From the NCBI RefSeq assembly GCF_901000735.1, contig NC_081549.1, forward strand, positions 4,951,416 through 5,015,415: a DNA stretch of 64,000 nucleotides. The letters run 5' to 3'. Source of the stretch: Corylus avellana (lineage: Eukaryota; Streptophyta; Magnoliopsida; Fagales; Betulaceae). Positions 1 through 11,156 of this stretch are shown in pieces. The notes below the pieces were generated by a model. The model saw only the letters and a list, made by a program, of their open reading frames with translations. It was not told where the DNA came from and searched no databases. The stretch's first letter is position 1. Each line of letters begins with the position of its first letter. A program made the translations under genes and the position numbers.

Positions 1-1577
1 CTTGCTTTCAGGTCTTTGATTGCAACTGGTTGGTTGTTGGGTAGCGTACCTTTGAACATCTTCGGTCCTATTCGGTGCTTGAAATTCCCTGTAAGATCCT
101 TGACTTCAGAGAAGGATAACACAATTAAACCCCTTGAGTTATAGCCTGTGTAAGCTAAAGTTGCTTTCGTCCTAATGCCGGTTCTTCTTCGGTAGATGAA
201 GAAACCAACTCCCAACTGAATTACAATAAGCAAAGCAAATGTGCCTGAGGCTACTCCAGTTAGACAAGGAATACAATACTTATAAGACTGTTGTATGGGT
301 TGAGAACCTGCAGCAGGGGAGGTTACATTGCGATTGGGATTAACAGCTAAGGGATCTGAACATGTCTTGACAAAAGACACTGAACTTAGGTCTGAATAAC
401 CAGTGACATACCGAGTTTTCTTCAGTCGGCACTGTGGAGTTCCATCATTTGTGAATGTTGCAACTGTACACAATGGATCATTCAGGCACAAGCTTTTGCA
501 TTGCTGTAAGCTAGTTTGGTTAACCGAATCCTCCGGTGGGTATATCCCATATAGATAGGTGTGCTTATACATCATCATATTGGAATTTGATTTGCAGTCC
601 TGCCGATATGGAACCAAACATCTTGAGTTAGAGTCTGCTGTAACCTTAAACAGACATTTGCACTCAGATCCTGTTGCAGTGAAGAGACAGATACCACATT
701 GTCCACAGGTTGCAAAGACCTTGCACTGATTCTCAACAGCTTGCCAGACCGACCTCCAAGCCTGTGATGCTTCTACCCATGAGTATAACCGGAGATTACC
801 ATCAACGTCCAACCTAAGAAAGCGGTACCTTACAGAGTCATTATGATCTTGTCCAAACATAGACCAAACAGGTTTCGATTTTTGGTCGCGGAGTTGCAGT
901 GCTCCATTAGAAGTAAGGAAAACAGTGATGTTTGAACTAATGGTATTTCCACTTGTCCAGTAAATAACATGACTTTCCCACCTTAGTTGTAACTGACCTG
1001 CAGAATCATTCACATAAAGAGTGAAGTAACTAGACATAGAATTCTTGCTGGCAGCTCGAAGCGTTTGAGAAACAGATAAGGTCTGTCCTGGAAGAAGCGT
1101 GTCCGATGGAGTATTGAAACTTTGCCAAACAACATCTTTCTTACCGTTGAGTAGAACAAGATTTCCATCATCACGAAGATCAGCCGAAACAACTGATAAC
1201 TTGCTTGTGTCACTACTCCAAACAGTGACTCCCTTAAAGGAATCAAACAAAACCAGTTCTCCTTCCTGGTTGAGCTGAAAATAAGACTCGTTACTGACCG
1301 CGACATCAGCTCCAACAACCCAGACCACCTTCCTTTGATCAACAGGAATAGAATCCGAATTGAAACGGATCCCTATGCTATGCAGGTTAGGTTGGTCCGA
1401 ACGGTCAAAGAATCCAAGTGCAAAATCACCACTGGGTGAGAACCAAAATTTGTTCTCAGCAACAGCAAGTTGTGAATCCAAGGGAATTTGCCCACCCACA
1501 AGGGAATGCAGCAAAAACCCAATAGAGATACAAAGCAGGAAAGTGGGTTCAAGCATATACATGTCCTGTTTCAGCAT
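1..1577 (-). CDS. G-type lectin S-receptor-like Ser/Thr kinase, SD3-1-like (3' end outside window)
   Basis: One uninterrupted minus-strand frame runs from ATG at 1577 (in-frame stop just upstream; further in-frame ATGs at 1562 and 1556) to the window edge, about 525 residues. In order: a signal peptide (hydrophobic run FLLCISIGFLLHSLVGG), a bulb-lectin domain (FALGFFDRSD; VVWQSFNTPSDTLLPGQTL), an S-locus-glycoprotein-like part with a cysteine cluster (CGQCGICLF), a PAN-like domain (CKSLCLNDPLCTVATFTNDG), one transmembrane helix (GTFALLIVIQLGVGFFIYRRR) shortened here to its core, then the start of a kinase domain. The kinase start reads HRIGPKMFKGTLPNN then VAIKDLKA: the lysine is kept but the glycine loop is not the usual GxGxxG. 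Members of the family are plasma-membrane receptors with an outer lectin part. The SD3-1 assignment (At2g41890) rests on the remembered look of this loop and on the neighbouring OXS2-like gene. The rest of the kinase lies to the left of position 1. Confidence 0.85.
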   Translation of the reverse strand, partial: MLKQDMYMLEPTFLLCISIGFLLHSLVGGQIPLDSQLAVAENKFWFSPSGDFALGFFDRSDQPNLHSIGIRFNSDSIPVDQRKVVWVVGADVAVSNESYFQLNQEGELVLFDSFKGVTVWSSDTSKLSVVSADLRDDGNLVLLNGKKDVVWQSFNTPSDTLLPGQTLSVSQTLRAASKNSMSSYFTLYVNDSAGQLQLRWESHVIYWTSGNTISSNITVFLTSNGALQLRDQKSKPVWSMFGQDHNDSVRYRFLRLDVDGNLRLYSWVEASQAWRSVWQAVENQCKVFATCGQCGICLFTATGSECKCLFKVTADSNSRCLVPYRQDCKSNSNMMMYKHTYLYGIYPPEDSVNQTSLQQCKSLCLNDPLCTVATFTNDGTPQCRLKKTRYVTGYSDLSSVSFVKTCSDPLAVNPNRNVTSPAAGSQPIQQSYKYCIPCLTGVASGTFALLIVIQLGVGFFIYRRRTGIRTKATLAYTGYNSRGLIVLSFSEVKDLTGNFKHRIGPKMFKGTLPNNQPVAIKDLKA

Positions 1578-2640
1578 ATCTGAATAAGCTTAGAGATGCA
1601 CAAAAGAAACAAAACTATCAGTTTAACTGCTAGTCATAATTCATTTAGACAATGTTAAAACCATCGAAACTAATTTCAAAAAAAGTGGGCAGTGTCAAGG
1701 TTTCCAAGACGACCAAGCATTAAGCAGACAAAATTCAAGACAATGACCACTTGTAGCATTACTCATAGCTCATGGATGCAAAATCAAACACATTGAACAA
1801 TATTTCAACATTTATTAGGTACAAAAAGTGGCGGTATTTCAAGCTTCAATCTCAGAGAAAGAACCATTCAGGATGACCCAAACCACAAATTTCAACTGGG
1901 AACTAAAAATATTCAGTGTTTGGTACCTGAAAAAGACGGTCAAATTCCCAGAAATTCAAGAGGGCCGCCGTGGGATGCCACCATGACCATCCAAGAAATA
2001 TCACATGCTCTCATTTTTTGGCCCAGGACATCATATTTTGCATGTGAGACCAGTGAAAGGTGAATATAATACCATATGATTATGACCAAATCAGTCGAGG
2101 AATTGGGTTACATAAAAAATGGGCCGTAAAGGAAGAGGAAGAAGGAAAAGAGTGTGTCTTTTAGTGTGAGGGGGAATGGGATTGAGAAAAATGGGTCTGG
2201 GATTGAAAACTTAGGCATATATGGGACCCAAAAATTAGGCAATGGGATACACAATCTGGGCAAATGCAATCACTTTCAGAGCTCAAAATAGTAAGCCCCT
2301 CGAGAGTTATATTGCAGGCAGACCAGATTTGAGAGAGACAAGAGTCGCCGGAGAAGTGGGAGTTTACAGTGGAATGAATGGGTACTGTGTGTGAAAGCAA
2401 GGCTTGGGTCAATCACAATTCACAGGACGAAAGGGTTTTGAAGGATCTTTCACTTTTTTCCTCTGTTTATCTTCTCGTACTGGGTCATAACTGATAAGCC
2501 TCTGGAAAAAGGTTGTCTCGAATTTCGAGAATGTAGGAAGAACATGGACTTCACTCCTCCACCAATGCCTCAAGCTTTGTACCGTTTTGCCAAGCAACCA
2601 AAAATACATTTAAAAATCTGCTATTGCACCTTGTATATCC
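1578..2640 (-). promoter_or_regulatory. Probable leader and promoter region of the SD3-1-like gene
   Basis: This stretch lies upstream of the receptor kinase start. A possible leader intron runs from a TCAG|GTACCA donor at about 1927 to a TTATTCAG acceptor ending at 1580, directly before the first ATG. It is less AT-rich around 2150-2600 than the DNA beyond it, as expected for a leader or proximal promoter. I could not fix a transcription start or TATA box. Short open frames here have no recognisable product. The intron is a guess from splice consensus only. Confidence 0.35.
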
Positions 2641-4083
2641 GTCCAATGATGTCGCTCCAAACCAATGTTACATATTATGTTGTTGGGGGGGTAAATCATG
2701 GGTAAATTTTGCAGTAAATCAGTAAATAAATGATGTGAACTGAAAGGAGTAGTGAAAGTGGTTGGAAATAAAATTGTTCTGGTTAAGGTTGGTATGCCTA
2801 TGCTTGTGGTTAGAAAATAATGCCAAAAAAAAAAACTATATTATAAAAGGAATTGATATTTTCATATCATAATTGGTTTCTTCCCCACCATAGGATTTAT
2901 GTGAGAGGGGTATTATGGGACCAACCATCCATAGTATGGAAATAAATTAAGTTTAATCAAAAAATTCAATAGTTTATTAATCATATTTTAACTAAAAATG
3001 AAGGTTATGAAGAAAACGTTTCTAGAAAATCTGAATAAAGCGGCTCATTTAGCTAATTTGTCGGCGCAAAAATTCGCACTTATGTGAACCCCGGAAACTG
3101 ACCAGGTGATTAAGGAACAAAGCAAACCAAAAATATCTGAGATAATGGTGGTGGTTGGGTTGTGTTGAAGTCCAAGAAAGAGAGAGGTATCATTGTACAA
3201 TAATATTATCAACCCTTGTGCTCAATGACTGTATTTTACAGAAAGTAAGACAGCTACAACTTCTCCTACATTCCCATCACAGGGAAACTAGCAATGATGG
3301 TTGGAATTTATGATATTATATAGTCAAACATGTAATCTTCTCACTTTTAATTAATATAAAGAAGAAAAATACAAAGTTTTTTTCTTTCTTCTTGAGTACA
3401 AACATTTAATTTGATAAACTTTATATCAACCTAATGGATCACATGACAATAGTTTAGTTTAGATTGGAGTAGGTTAAATTGTCTTCTTCCAACCTCAAAA
3501 AAAAAAAAAAAAAAAAAAATCCTAGAGAGACTCAAGCTAGCTGTCATTGAAATTTGAAAGAAAGATTTGAAAAAATAAATAAATAAAAGAAGGGAAAATG
3601 TGGTTAAAAAGAAGAGGATAAGTGTCCATTGTCCAAAGCCAAAGGCATTAACAAAAGGAGGGTGAGAAGATTCTCTTTTTCTTTGCACTACTTTTGTTCT
3701 CAAAAGGAACAAAAGTTAAAACTAAGTAAAAGGGCCGTGCGATGCATGCAAAGGCAATAAAGTAGCCTTTTCCTGCTCCCCAATTCTCAATTGCAATAAT
3801 GGACCTACACCTACTTAACTGCCTCATGCTGACCATATCAAATTATATATAATATACTTCGAATCTAATTGAGCACACGCGTGACAGCACTGACAGGGTA
3901 TCCAAAGGGAACTAGAGAAGCTGGAAATCACAATTTTCTTATATTATATATTATCTCATTTTCCTAATCAACTCTTAATTTATATATAGTGAGATATTAA
4001 TATTATTAAACAGAAAAATGACCCATTTGTCAAATTTTTTTGAAAAAAACTATCTCCTCCTTTTATTACCAGTTTGAGATATG
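2641..4083. other. AT-rich intergenic DNA, no gene seen
   Basis: Homopolymer-rich DNA (about 22 A at 3498-3519) with no coding frame I can support and no clear terminal repeats. Confidence 0.5.
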
Positions 4084-4826
4084 TTGGGCTTTAAGGGTGT
4101 TAAGTGAGCGAAGCCTTTGTGAGTGAGCTCGAGCTCAACTTGATTATTAAATGAGGCGTTTCGTGAACACAAATATTAGCTCGAATATTAAACAAAGGAA
4201 GCTTGGTTCGGTTAGGCTCATAAACAGCTCATATAAGACTCGAATTGATAGTTGTTCACATAGTTGCTCATATTAATATTAAAAATTGATTTCTTTTTTT
4301 TTCCTTCCTAATAGCATCATTTTATTATAAAATGATCCATATCCTCTATTTTCGAAACCAAGTGTCTTGCTGTATTGATTTAGGCTCCATACTTGGCTAA
4401 CTAGGCTAAGCAAATACTCATATGTAAGCTGACTTCTTGAATCATTTAAGAGTATTTAAATTTTAAATTTATAATAAATAAAAAATTAAACTAAATTAAA
4501 TAAAATATAAGAGAGCTAGCTCGGCTTGACTTGACTTATTATGAGCTCAAGCTCCATTTTTTGGTTTGTCCTTGAGCTCGGTTCAAGTTCGAGTTCGAGT
4601 AAAATGTAAACGAGCCGAGCCTAAACAAGAAAAACTCGCTCAAACTTAGCTCGTTTGCACCCCTATTGGGCTTACAAAATATTTTACAAAAAAATAAAAA
4701 TAAAAATCTTATAAAGTGATGTGACACAATATGATTGATTTTCTCAAATTTTGAATTCATTTTCTTCCCCGTCATGTTATACCACATCCTTTGTAAAAAT
4801 TTCTTTTATAAAATATTTTGTAAGCC
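4084..4826. mobile_element. Foldback MITE interrupted by the hAT element
   Basis: Without the hAT insertion and one target copy, the flanks join into GGGCTTACAAAATATTTTAC at the left and, at 4807-4826, its approximate complement ending TTTTGTAAGCC. Both arms continue inward with words such as GATGTGACACAATATG and CATGTTATACCACATC. The same element, uninterrupted, is at 52648-52796. Its own target duplication could not be resolved, so the superfamily is open. Confidence 0.75.
4092..4665. mobile_element. Non-autonomous hAT element (574 bp) with intact 8-bp target duplication
   Basis: The left end begins TAAGGGTGTTAAGTGAGCG and the right end, read inward on the other strand, TAGGGGTGCAAACGAGC, an imperfect terminal inverted repeat. 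The duplication TTGGGCTT is perfect at 4084-4091 and 4666-4673; eight bases is the hAT hallmark. The interior is rich in GAGCTCGAG-type subterminal words and codes for nothing. A longer relative lies in opposite orientation at 29844-30791. The insertion split an older MITE. Confidence 0.88.
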
Positions 4827-7090
4827 TACCATTTCTCTACCAATTTATTTGTAATGTCCTTACTAATATTTTCAATTTTTATAATGTCCCCTAACCTACC
4901 ATTTCCTTCTCTCTTTTTTCCCTCATCATTCTCCTTTTTTGCCTTTTTTTTTTTTTTTTGTGGTAATTAGAAAGAGATAATTAAATAAAACTTTCCCTAA
5001 AATTTTGTATCTCAAAGTGAGAAAGATAATGCCCAGCAAATTTTGGCTTCATCGATAAAAAGATTTATAGATTTAAATCTGGGATAACAAAAGTTACAAA
5101 ACAGTTTAGTTTTTTGAAGGAGAAGGGAGTCAATAAAATTGTAGCATGTTAGCACACGGGTCAAATATTATTGGTGATGTTGTCGCAATTATCTTATATT
5201 AGATTAGGGGAAGACATTGTTACGTAGTGTCTGTTTTGTCTTCTCACAATCTTGTCAAGGATCGTGATACATTACACGACAATATTCAACGAGACACAAT
5301 TATCAATTATAAGAATTTATTACCATTATGAAAATGATATTTCAATGCAAGTTTTTGGTTTTTGGTTTTTTTTTTTCCTTAATTTACTCTATTATCATTT
5401 ATAGGATTGATGTAATCTATTTCTATTATAACAAAAAGGGTATGATAAAAAAAAAGTTGTGAAAATATAATTATTCATCTTATTCTTATTTAAGTTTTTG
5501 TTCGTCCTGTAATATTAAAAAATACATATAAAAATTACATGTTCTAAAAATATATATATCAATTTAATAAAATAAATTCTCCAATCTAATTTAGGGGAAA
5601 AAAAAAAAACTTTGGGTTCCTTTGATAATGCTTTTTGGGTTTGCTATTTAGAAAAAAAATATAACTAAAAATACCACTCAAAAACGGGTTCTTTTAGTAA
5701 AGAGTTTTATTGTGAATTTTTTATTTGAAAAGTAATAAGAAGTAATTGATGTAATATAAATGTATAATAAGATTTGAATTTTTTGTGAGATAAAAGCAAA
5801 AAAAAAATTATCTCACAAAAAATTGTTTGATAGTAGTTTTGAAAATATGTTCACTACTATTGGGAGTGTGAGATTTGAGAATCTATAGATAGTAGAATGA
5901 ATGATGGACCAGAATTAAGATCATTTGGCCTTTGGCCTGTACAACACATTAAAATTTTTTATTGGCTACATCTTTCCTTAATCATTTGATTGTATACTAA
6001 ACTTTATTTATAAAGAAATAGTCTAAACGTTACATGTTTCTTTTACTTCTACATTAGTAGCAACCATTTTATAACTCTTGTCGCTTGAGTTATTATAGTT
6101 ATTGTCTCTTGAGTTCTTGTAACTCTTATCTTAATAAGAAGAAATAAAAATATAAAAATAGTCATTTGCCAAACAGTGTCAACTTTTAGATCAGTGCTAT
6201 CGTCAAATGCAAGCATTCATAATTTTGTAATTGACATCAGCATTGACACAAGATGGATCAAAAGTCATTTTGACTAGAAGTTTTAGCAGACGCGATGATC
6301 AATTTTGAGACTTAAGTCAATTATGCATTTGTAATTTCTTAGTTGCAATAAGCATTAATAGGTGCTATGAAGCCACATTATCAACCTGTTCCAGAGATCC
6401 TATTGCTTTTGTGGGCGTTAAACAAGAAAATGCTATTTAAATCATTGTATTTAAACAGCAAAAGTGAGAGCATGCTCATTTAAAGCAATTATTGTCTTTA
6501 TCTTTCATTATACTCAATGAATGGGAGTCGGGTTCGGATTGGCTGCAATCCTATTTAGGTTATAATTTATTCCACTACGATTATGAGAGATTCTCGATTG
6601 AGCCGACCTATTTGAACAGGTAAATTTTATTGGAAACTTCTTACAATTGCGTGCCTGATTGCGGTGCAACCAGAACAACTAATTACAGAAGATCTCGGTC
6701 AAAAAAATTGGCATGAATTCCTTGAATCCATTGTTGTTCAAAATTTTAAAGAAGTATTTCAAAACTAATTAGTACTTAGAAATTATTGGTGCACGCACAT
6801 ATCCTGGGTGGTAATTAAGTTTAGGGTTTCTTAATTTTTCTACCCTTTAATCATTAAGGATCAATCAAATATGATCATGTGAACACAAAAACGAAGATTG
6901 AAACCTACATGAGTGATCAAATTATGTGAGAATTTGATAAAGACCAATTCTTGTGTCACTCTAAGGATGATGTGGCTCTTAAAATTACCATTATGCTTGT
7001 GATTAAGATTAAATGGTGATTTTAAAAGTCACATCACTTTTAGAAAGACACAAAAGGGACTTCTAGAATTATTAATGTAATAAGCAATGT
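4827..7090. other. AT-rich intergenic DNA
   Basis: No gene seen. It holds homopolymer runs and, near 5612-5810, MITE-like DNA with words such as GGGTTCCTTTGATAATG whose ends I could not define. A short phrase GGATTGGCTGCAATCC near 6536 recurs near 59629, so an old dispersed repeat is likely. Confidence 0.45.
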
Positions 7091-7100
7091 AAGCATATAT

Positions 7101-7274
7101 GAGTAATTCTAGAAGTCTCTCTTGTATCATTTTTGTAATTTTTCAAAAATTAAGTTGTCTTTTAAAATTACAATTTGATCAAAATCTAATAATTATCAAT
7201 TACAAACTCAATTGTAATTTAAGGGTCACGTCATTCTTGGAGAGAGACAAGAGTGACTTGTAGCAATATTACTC
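7101..7274. mobile_element. Mutator-like MITE (174 bp)
   Basis: Left end GAGTAATTCTAGAAGTCTC and the complement of the right end, GAGTAATATTGCTACAAGTC, form an imperfect inverted repeat continuing with CTCTTGT. The flanks are AAGCATATAT (7091-7100) and AAGTATATAT (7275-7284), one mismatch in ten, which fits the 9-10-bp duplication of Mutator elements. Related words (GGTGATTTTAAAAGTCACATC) lie at about 6960-7060 and again near 34455-34555, so decayed relatives are nearby. Confidence 0.65.
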
Positions 7275-7284
7275 AAGTATATAT

Positions 7285-8307
7285 CATTTATCTTTTGTAT
7301 TATGTTTTGAGGTGAAAATTAATAAATGTTTTTTATGGAATTTAGAAAGTGTTATCGGTGGGATTCAAAAAAAATAATAATAATTTATTTGATAAATTTG
7401 TAGTGTTTTGTGTTTTCAAAACATAACACATGCAACCAAAAATATCAAGAGTGGCCACCTTCTTCAATTATCATGTTAGGTATGGAGAAATTACTTTCCT
7501 CAGCTCAATCGTAGCTTGAGGTATGGAGTAGTATATATAATTCTTGAATTCAAATGATCATTCCAATAATCAATCAAAGATGCCAAAAAAATATTACAAC
7601 TTTCCATTATGAGCATTGTTTCGTAGTTGGGTACTTCTGCTATTCTTGTGATTTGCAAGAGAGATACTGCCATTGCGAGGAATTGTTGACTTTGATAAAT
7701 TACAATTTAATTACTTAATCAACGCTTTAACATACTTGTGTCATGATTCGTATGAGTTACCATAGGTGTAGGAGATATCCTTAACAGGTGGTTGTACTAG
7801 ATTTTCTTTCTTCCTTTGAGGTGACGGTGTCGCCACCCCCTATTCTTCAATGAGATTGGCCGCACGACAATTCATTTTTTTAAAAAAAAAATTGGAGGCA
7901 ATTGCAAGCCACCTTTTTTATTTTTTGTTTTTTTAGAGTAATAGTAGAAACTATAAACTACATTTTTATCTCATAACTATTCTACAATGCTAACATGTCA
8001 ATTCCAACCAATTTTTAAATCAGTTGCTATTTAAAAAAATAAAAGGTTGGTTTAGCCTACCATGTCAGCATTATAGAATTAAAATGTGATATATATCATT
8101 ACTCTATTTTTTTCCTTTTCTTTTTTATGAGTAACAAGTTAACCTCCATATATGAAAACACAAGCATTTTTTTAAAAAATGCTCCTATAAAAAGGTGTAA
8201 AATTGTTTTCTAAAACATATTATATATAAAAATCATTTTAAGTTTTGCTTTTTAAAAAATGTTTTATTTAGTAACTGGTTAGATGAAAAGTGTTTCCAAT
8301 GCTTGAG

Positions 8308-8340
<33 letters not shown>

Positions 8341-8705
8341 ACAGGACTTTTGAAGCATGTTGTGAAACATGGCTCGAAGCATTAAAAGTTGTTTTCACTA
8401 TTCCCTGCTGCCTTTACCAAAACATGATTCATTAACGCGTTGGTTTGCTTTTCCAACCAAATTAAGCCAATGTGGCAAAAGAAGAATTCTTATGCTTAAA
8501 AAAGAAAACCTACTTACTCTATATGTCTATACATTTATTTATTCATTTTTGGACCGATAGATGACTATTTTCAAGTTTTTATTTATTTATTTTTCTTAAC
8601 TTTCAATATGATCAAAGGCATTCCCCAGGTCATGTAGAACAACCTTTGTTTATTTGTTAATATGTTGTCATATTCCTTTGACCCAAAAAAAAAAAAACAC
8701 AGCAT
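7285..8705. other. Intergenic DNA with a 32-base poly(A) tract
   Basis: No gene seen. A run of 32 A lies at 8308-8339. A short open frame at 8369-8560 has no recognisable features and is probably chance. Confidence 0.45.
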
Positions 8706-8827
8706 GTCCCTAAGGAGTAGATCAAATGATCAATTGGCTGTGGACCACACCTCATGAAGCGGAGGTCACTAGTTCGAATTCTCCATCTCCTTCCCTTGTG
8801 TGAACATATCAAAAAGATAAATAAAAA
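8706..8827 (+). mobile_element. tRNA-derived SINE, copy 1
   Basis: It begins GTCCCTAAGGAGTAG, holds a box-A-like part (GATCAATTGGCTGTGG), the shared core TCATGAAGCGGAGGTCACTA and a box-B-like AGTTCGAATTC, and ends in CTTGTGTGAACATATC plus an A-rich tail. Four further copies share this order, at 9338, 24054, 34838 and 35271 (minus). Box A, box B and tail are the layout of a tRNA-derived SINE transcribed by RNA polymerase III. It is not a functional tRNA: there is no cloverleaf. This copy lacks a clear target duplication. Confidence 0.75.
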
Positions 8828-9337
8828 GCCATGTCAAACCCAAAAAAACTGTCATAGCATTTAAATTATATTATGACAGTTTTAATGTGTGAGACCTTTG
8901 GCTTCTATATATAAGAATGATTTTCTCATGACATATATGCATGGTAATAGTTTTGAAGCTTTTAAGGTTAACAAACCCGACCTTCACGGGCCTTTTTAAT
9001 CCTAATTTGTGGAGCCGACTGAAAACGAAGGCCCAGGAGGCCCACTCTATCATTACGGCGTCGACCCCAAACTCGGAAAAAAAATGCATATTGAGCGTGG
9101 CCCGATTGTGGGCCTTTTGAGATAATCTGAAGTTTCGGTTAACTGGGGCCCACAACATTCACTGATACTGATTGGCTATGATGTAGGCCCGCCGATCCAA
9201 ATTAATGTTGGTTTATTTTTTTGAGGTAAAATGTATTGGGCTCCAACCCTTCAACTTAATGTTTGCCTACAATCATCACTACAAATTAATGTTTTTTTTT
9301 TGGGCAAGTGGCTAGTAAGTAGAAACAACTTAAACCC
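8828..9337. other. Intergenic DNA between two SINE copies
   Basis: No gene supported. A GC-richer part at 8980-9190 is open on the minus strand for 95 codons (8871-9158) but shows no known motif. The phrase GGGCAAGTGG at 9302 recurs near 12394. Confidence 0.35.
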
Positions 9338-9486
9338 GTCCCAATAGGTAGCTCAATTGGATGGAGACTATGACTCATGAAGCGGAAGTCACTAGTACGA
9401 ATTCTTCATCCCCCTTCTTATGCCTACATGTCTATAGTGTCACCTAATTAAAATAATAATAATAATAATTATAAAAAAAAAAAAAA
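9338..9486 (+). mobile_element. tRNA-derived SINE, copy 2
   Basis: Same family as copy 1: GTCCCAATAGGTAGCTCAAT (box-A-like), the core TCATGAAGCGGAAGTCACTA, box-B-like GTACGAATTC, a pyrimidine-rich 3' part and a tail that includes AAT triplets and a run of about 14 A. No clean target duplication was found. Confidence 0.72.
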
Positions 9487-10671
9487 CTGCATTGCCAAAA
9501 GCTCTGACGACAGAAGACTTGTTCTTCCATGGAAGATAGTTTGGTTACCAAAATGCATGGCACACCTAAATTAGAGTCTCCCATTGTCAGTCCAGTGTAG
9601 ACTTATTGCTAGAGTTGTCCCAATGAGGATTCTGAAGAGTCATTTTCCCCCCCCACAAAAACTCTCCATCAATTTACTGGGCTGCCTCATAAATATACCC
9701 GAAAAGTCTCAATTGCTCTGCTGCAGCTGCGGGTACAACTTTCTCCATCCATCACTAATTTACATTTCATTTGAAAACTATATATATAAGGGTATTTTAA
9801 AAGATTTAACGAAAATCCTAATGATGGGTGAAATTGGAAAAAAAAAATTGAATAGGATATGCAATAAAGAGTTTTGAAATTTATGGAGAAAATTGTAAAA
9901 GTGACAATAATTCAAAAAAGTTAAATAGTTTTTAAATATAAATGACAATTTTTATTGCAACGTACGTCAGAAATATGAGCGGAAGTAAAGTATATGTGGT
10001 ATTCGATTTTCCAATATGTCCTAAACCCAAACATGGAAGACAGAACAAATCTTGTCATCGATGCAAACCGTCGATGCATTAGGACCATGACAAGTGTCAC
10101 CAATCGTACGGTTGGCCCCACTTTGGTCCCTAGAATAGGGAGCCAATTCGGCTGGCCATATTTGGATGTCAACTTCGTAGAATAAGAAGGTGTTGGTAGA
10201 TAAGAGTTGAACCAAATGGAAATGTCAAGTAGTGAGCATGTCCAATTTCCCATCCCTCGGCCCATAAAAAGGGCACTTTAAAAGGGTGCAATCTTAGCCC
10301 TACGATTCTACAAACCCTAAATCTGAAAAAGCTTTTTGGGGACCATACACATTAAAGTTGGTATATATAATCCATGCAAGTGAATGAGTTTGTCAACGAG
10401 AATGGGTGCTTTTTTGATTTTTTAACTTTGAGAGTGAGACTGTGAGAGAGACACACATTATGCCCTATTCATTGAAAAAGAGTGTTTTAGGGTTAAGCAA
10501 TGTTATTCTTCGCACTCATAAAATAAGTACATATTTTACGGTAATTAACGTGACGTATTTTTAGTTTTTTTTTTTAGTATATAATATAAAAAGTTATTTA
10601 AAATACATTATGTCAGCTTATGTGAAATTAGTATACAAATAACTTTTATTATTAGTCTCTTTATAGAATAA
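9487..10671. other. Intergenic DNA with an unusually GC-rich patch
   Basis: About 10010-10330 is clearly less AT-rich than its surroundings and holds a TATA-like CCCATAAAAAGGG near 10260 followed by transcript-like DNA, but no supported coding frame follows. Short frames here overlap on both strands and look like chance. It could be an abandoned promoter or an old gene fragment. Confidence 0.35.
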
Positions 10672-10905
10672 GGGTTTGTTTGGGTGTGTGTTTGAGGGGC
10701 CTAAAAAAGCGTTTAACATTCAAAAAGTCCGTTTATAGACAAAAGTATCCGTTTGGTAAAATAAATTGAAAGCGCTTTTAAGGGTCCAAAAAGCTTAAAA
10801 ATGGCCAAAACGCATTTTTTGTAAAAGCTTAAAAATGAAGTTTTTGTCCAAAAACTCTTTTTTATTTTAAAGCTCTATTTCTCAAACGTAATCTCAAACA
10901 TGCCC
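10672..10905. mobile_element. Tourist-like (PIF/Harbinger) MITE, unit 1 of a head-to-tail pair
   Basis: Begins GGGTTTGTTTGGGTGTGTG and ends CTCAAACATGCCC, an inverted repeat of the GGG..TGTTTG type. TAA stands on both sides (10669-10671 and 10906-10908), the target duplication of PIF/Harbinger elements. No coding capacity. Confidence 0.72.
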
Positions 10906-10908
10906 TAA

Positions 10909-11153
10909 GGGCTTATTTGGGTGTGTGTTTGAGATACATAAAAGTGCGTTTAACACTCAAAAGTCCGTTTGAAAAAAAAAAAAAAAAAAAAAAAAAGGTT
11001 TCATTATAAAAAAACTGAAGACGCCATGGTCCAAAGTTTACTAAAAGAAGGTCAAAACACACTTTTAGCAAAAACTTAAAAATAAAGCTTTTTGTAAAAA
11101 ATTACTTTTTGACATCAAAGCTCTATTTCTCGAACACACTCACAAACATGCAC
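10909..11153. mobile_element. Tourist-like (PIF/Harbinger) MITE, unit 2 of a head-to-tail pair
   Basis: Begins GGGCTTATTTGGGTGTGTG and ends CACAAACATGCAC, with TAA at 10906-10908 (shared with unit 1) and at 11154-11156. The interior parallels unit 1 (GCGTTTAACA near the start, AAAGCTCTATTTCTC near the end) and carries a run of about 24 A. Confidence 0.72.
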
Positions 11154-11156
11154 TAA

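Noticed and set aside
1010..1342. 110-codon minus-strand open frame inside the receptor kinase
   Set aside because: It overlaps the lectin-domain frame, which has clear homology; this is an out-of-frame shadow.
8706..8827. A tRNA gene
   Set aside because: Box-A- and box-B-like motifs are present but no cloverleaf, and four further dispersed copies with A-tails show it is a SINE.
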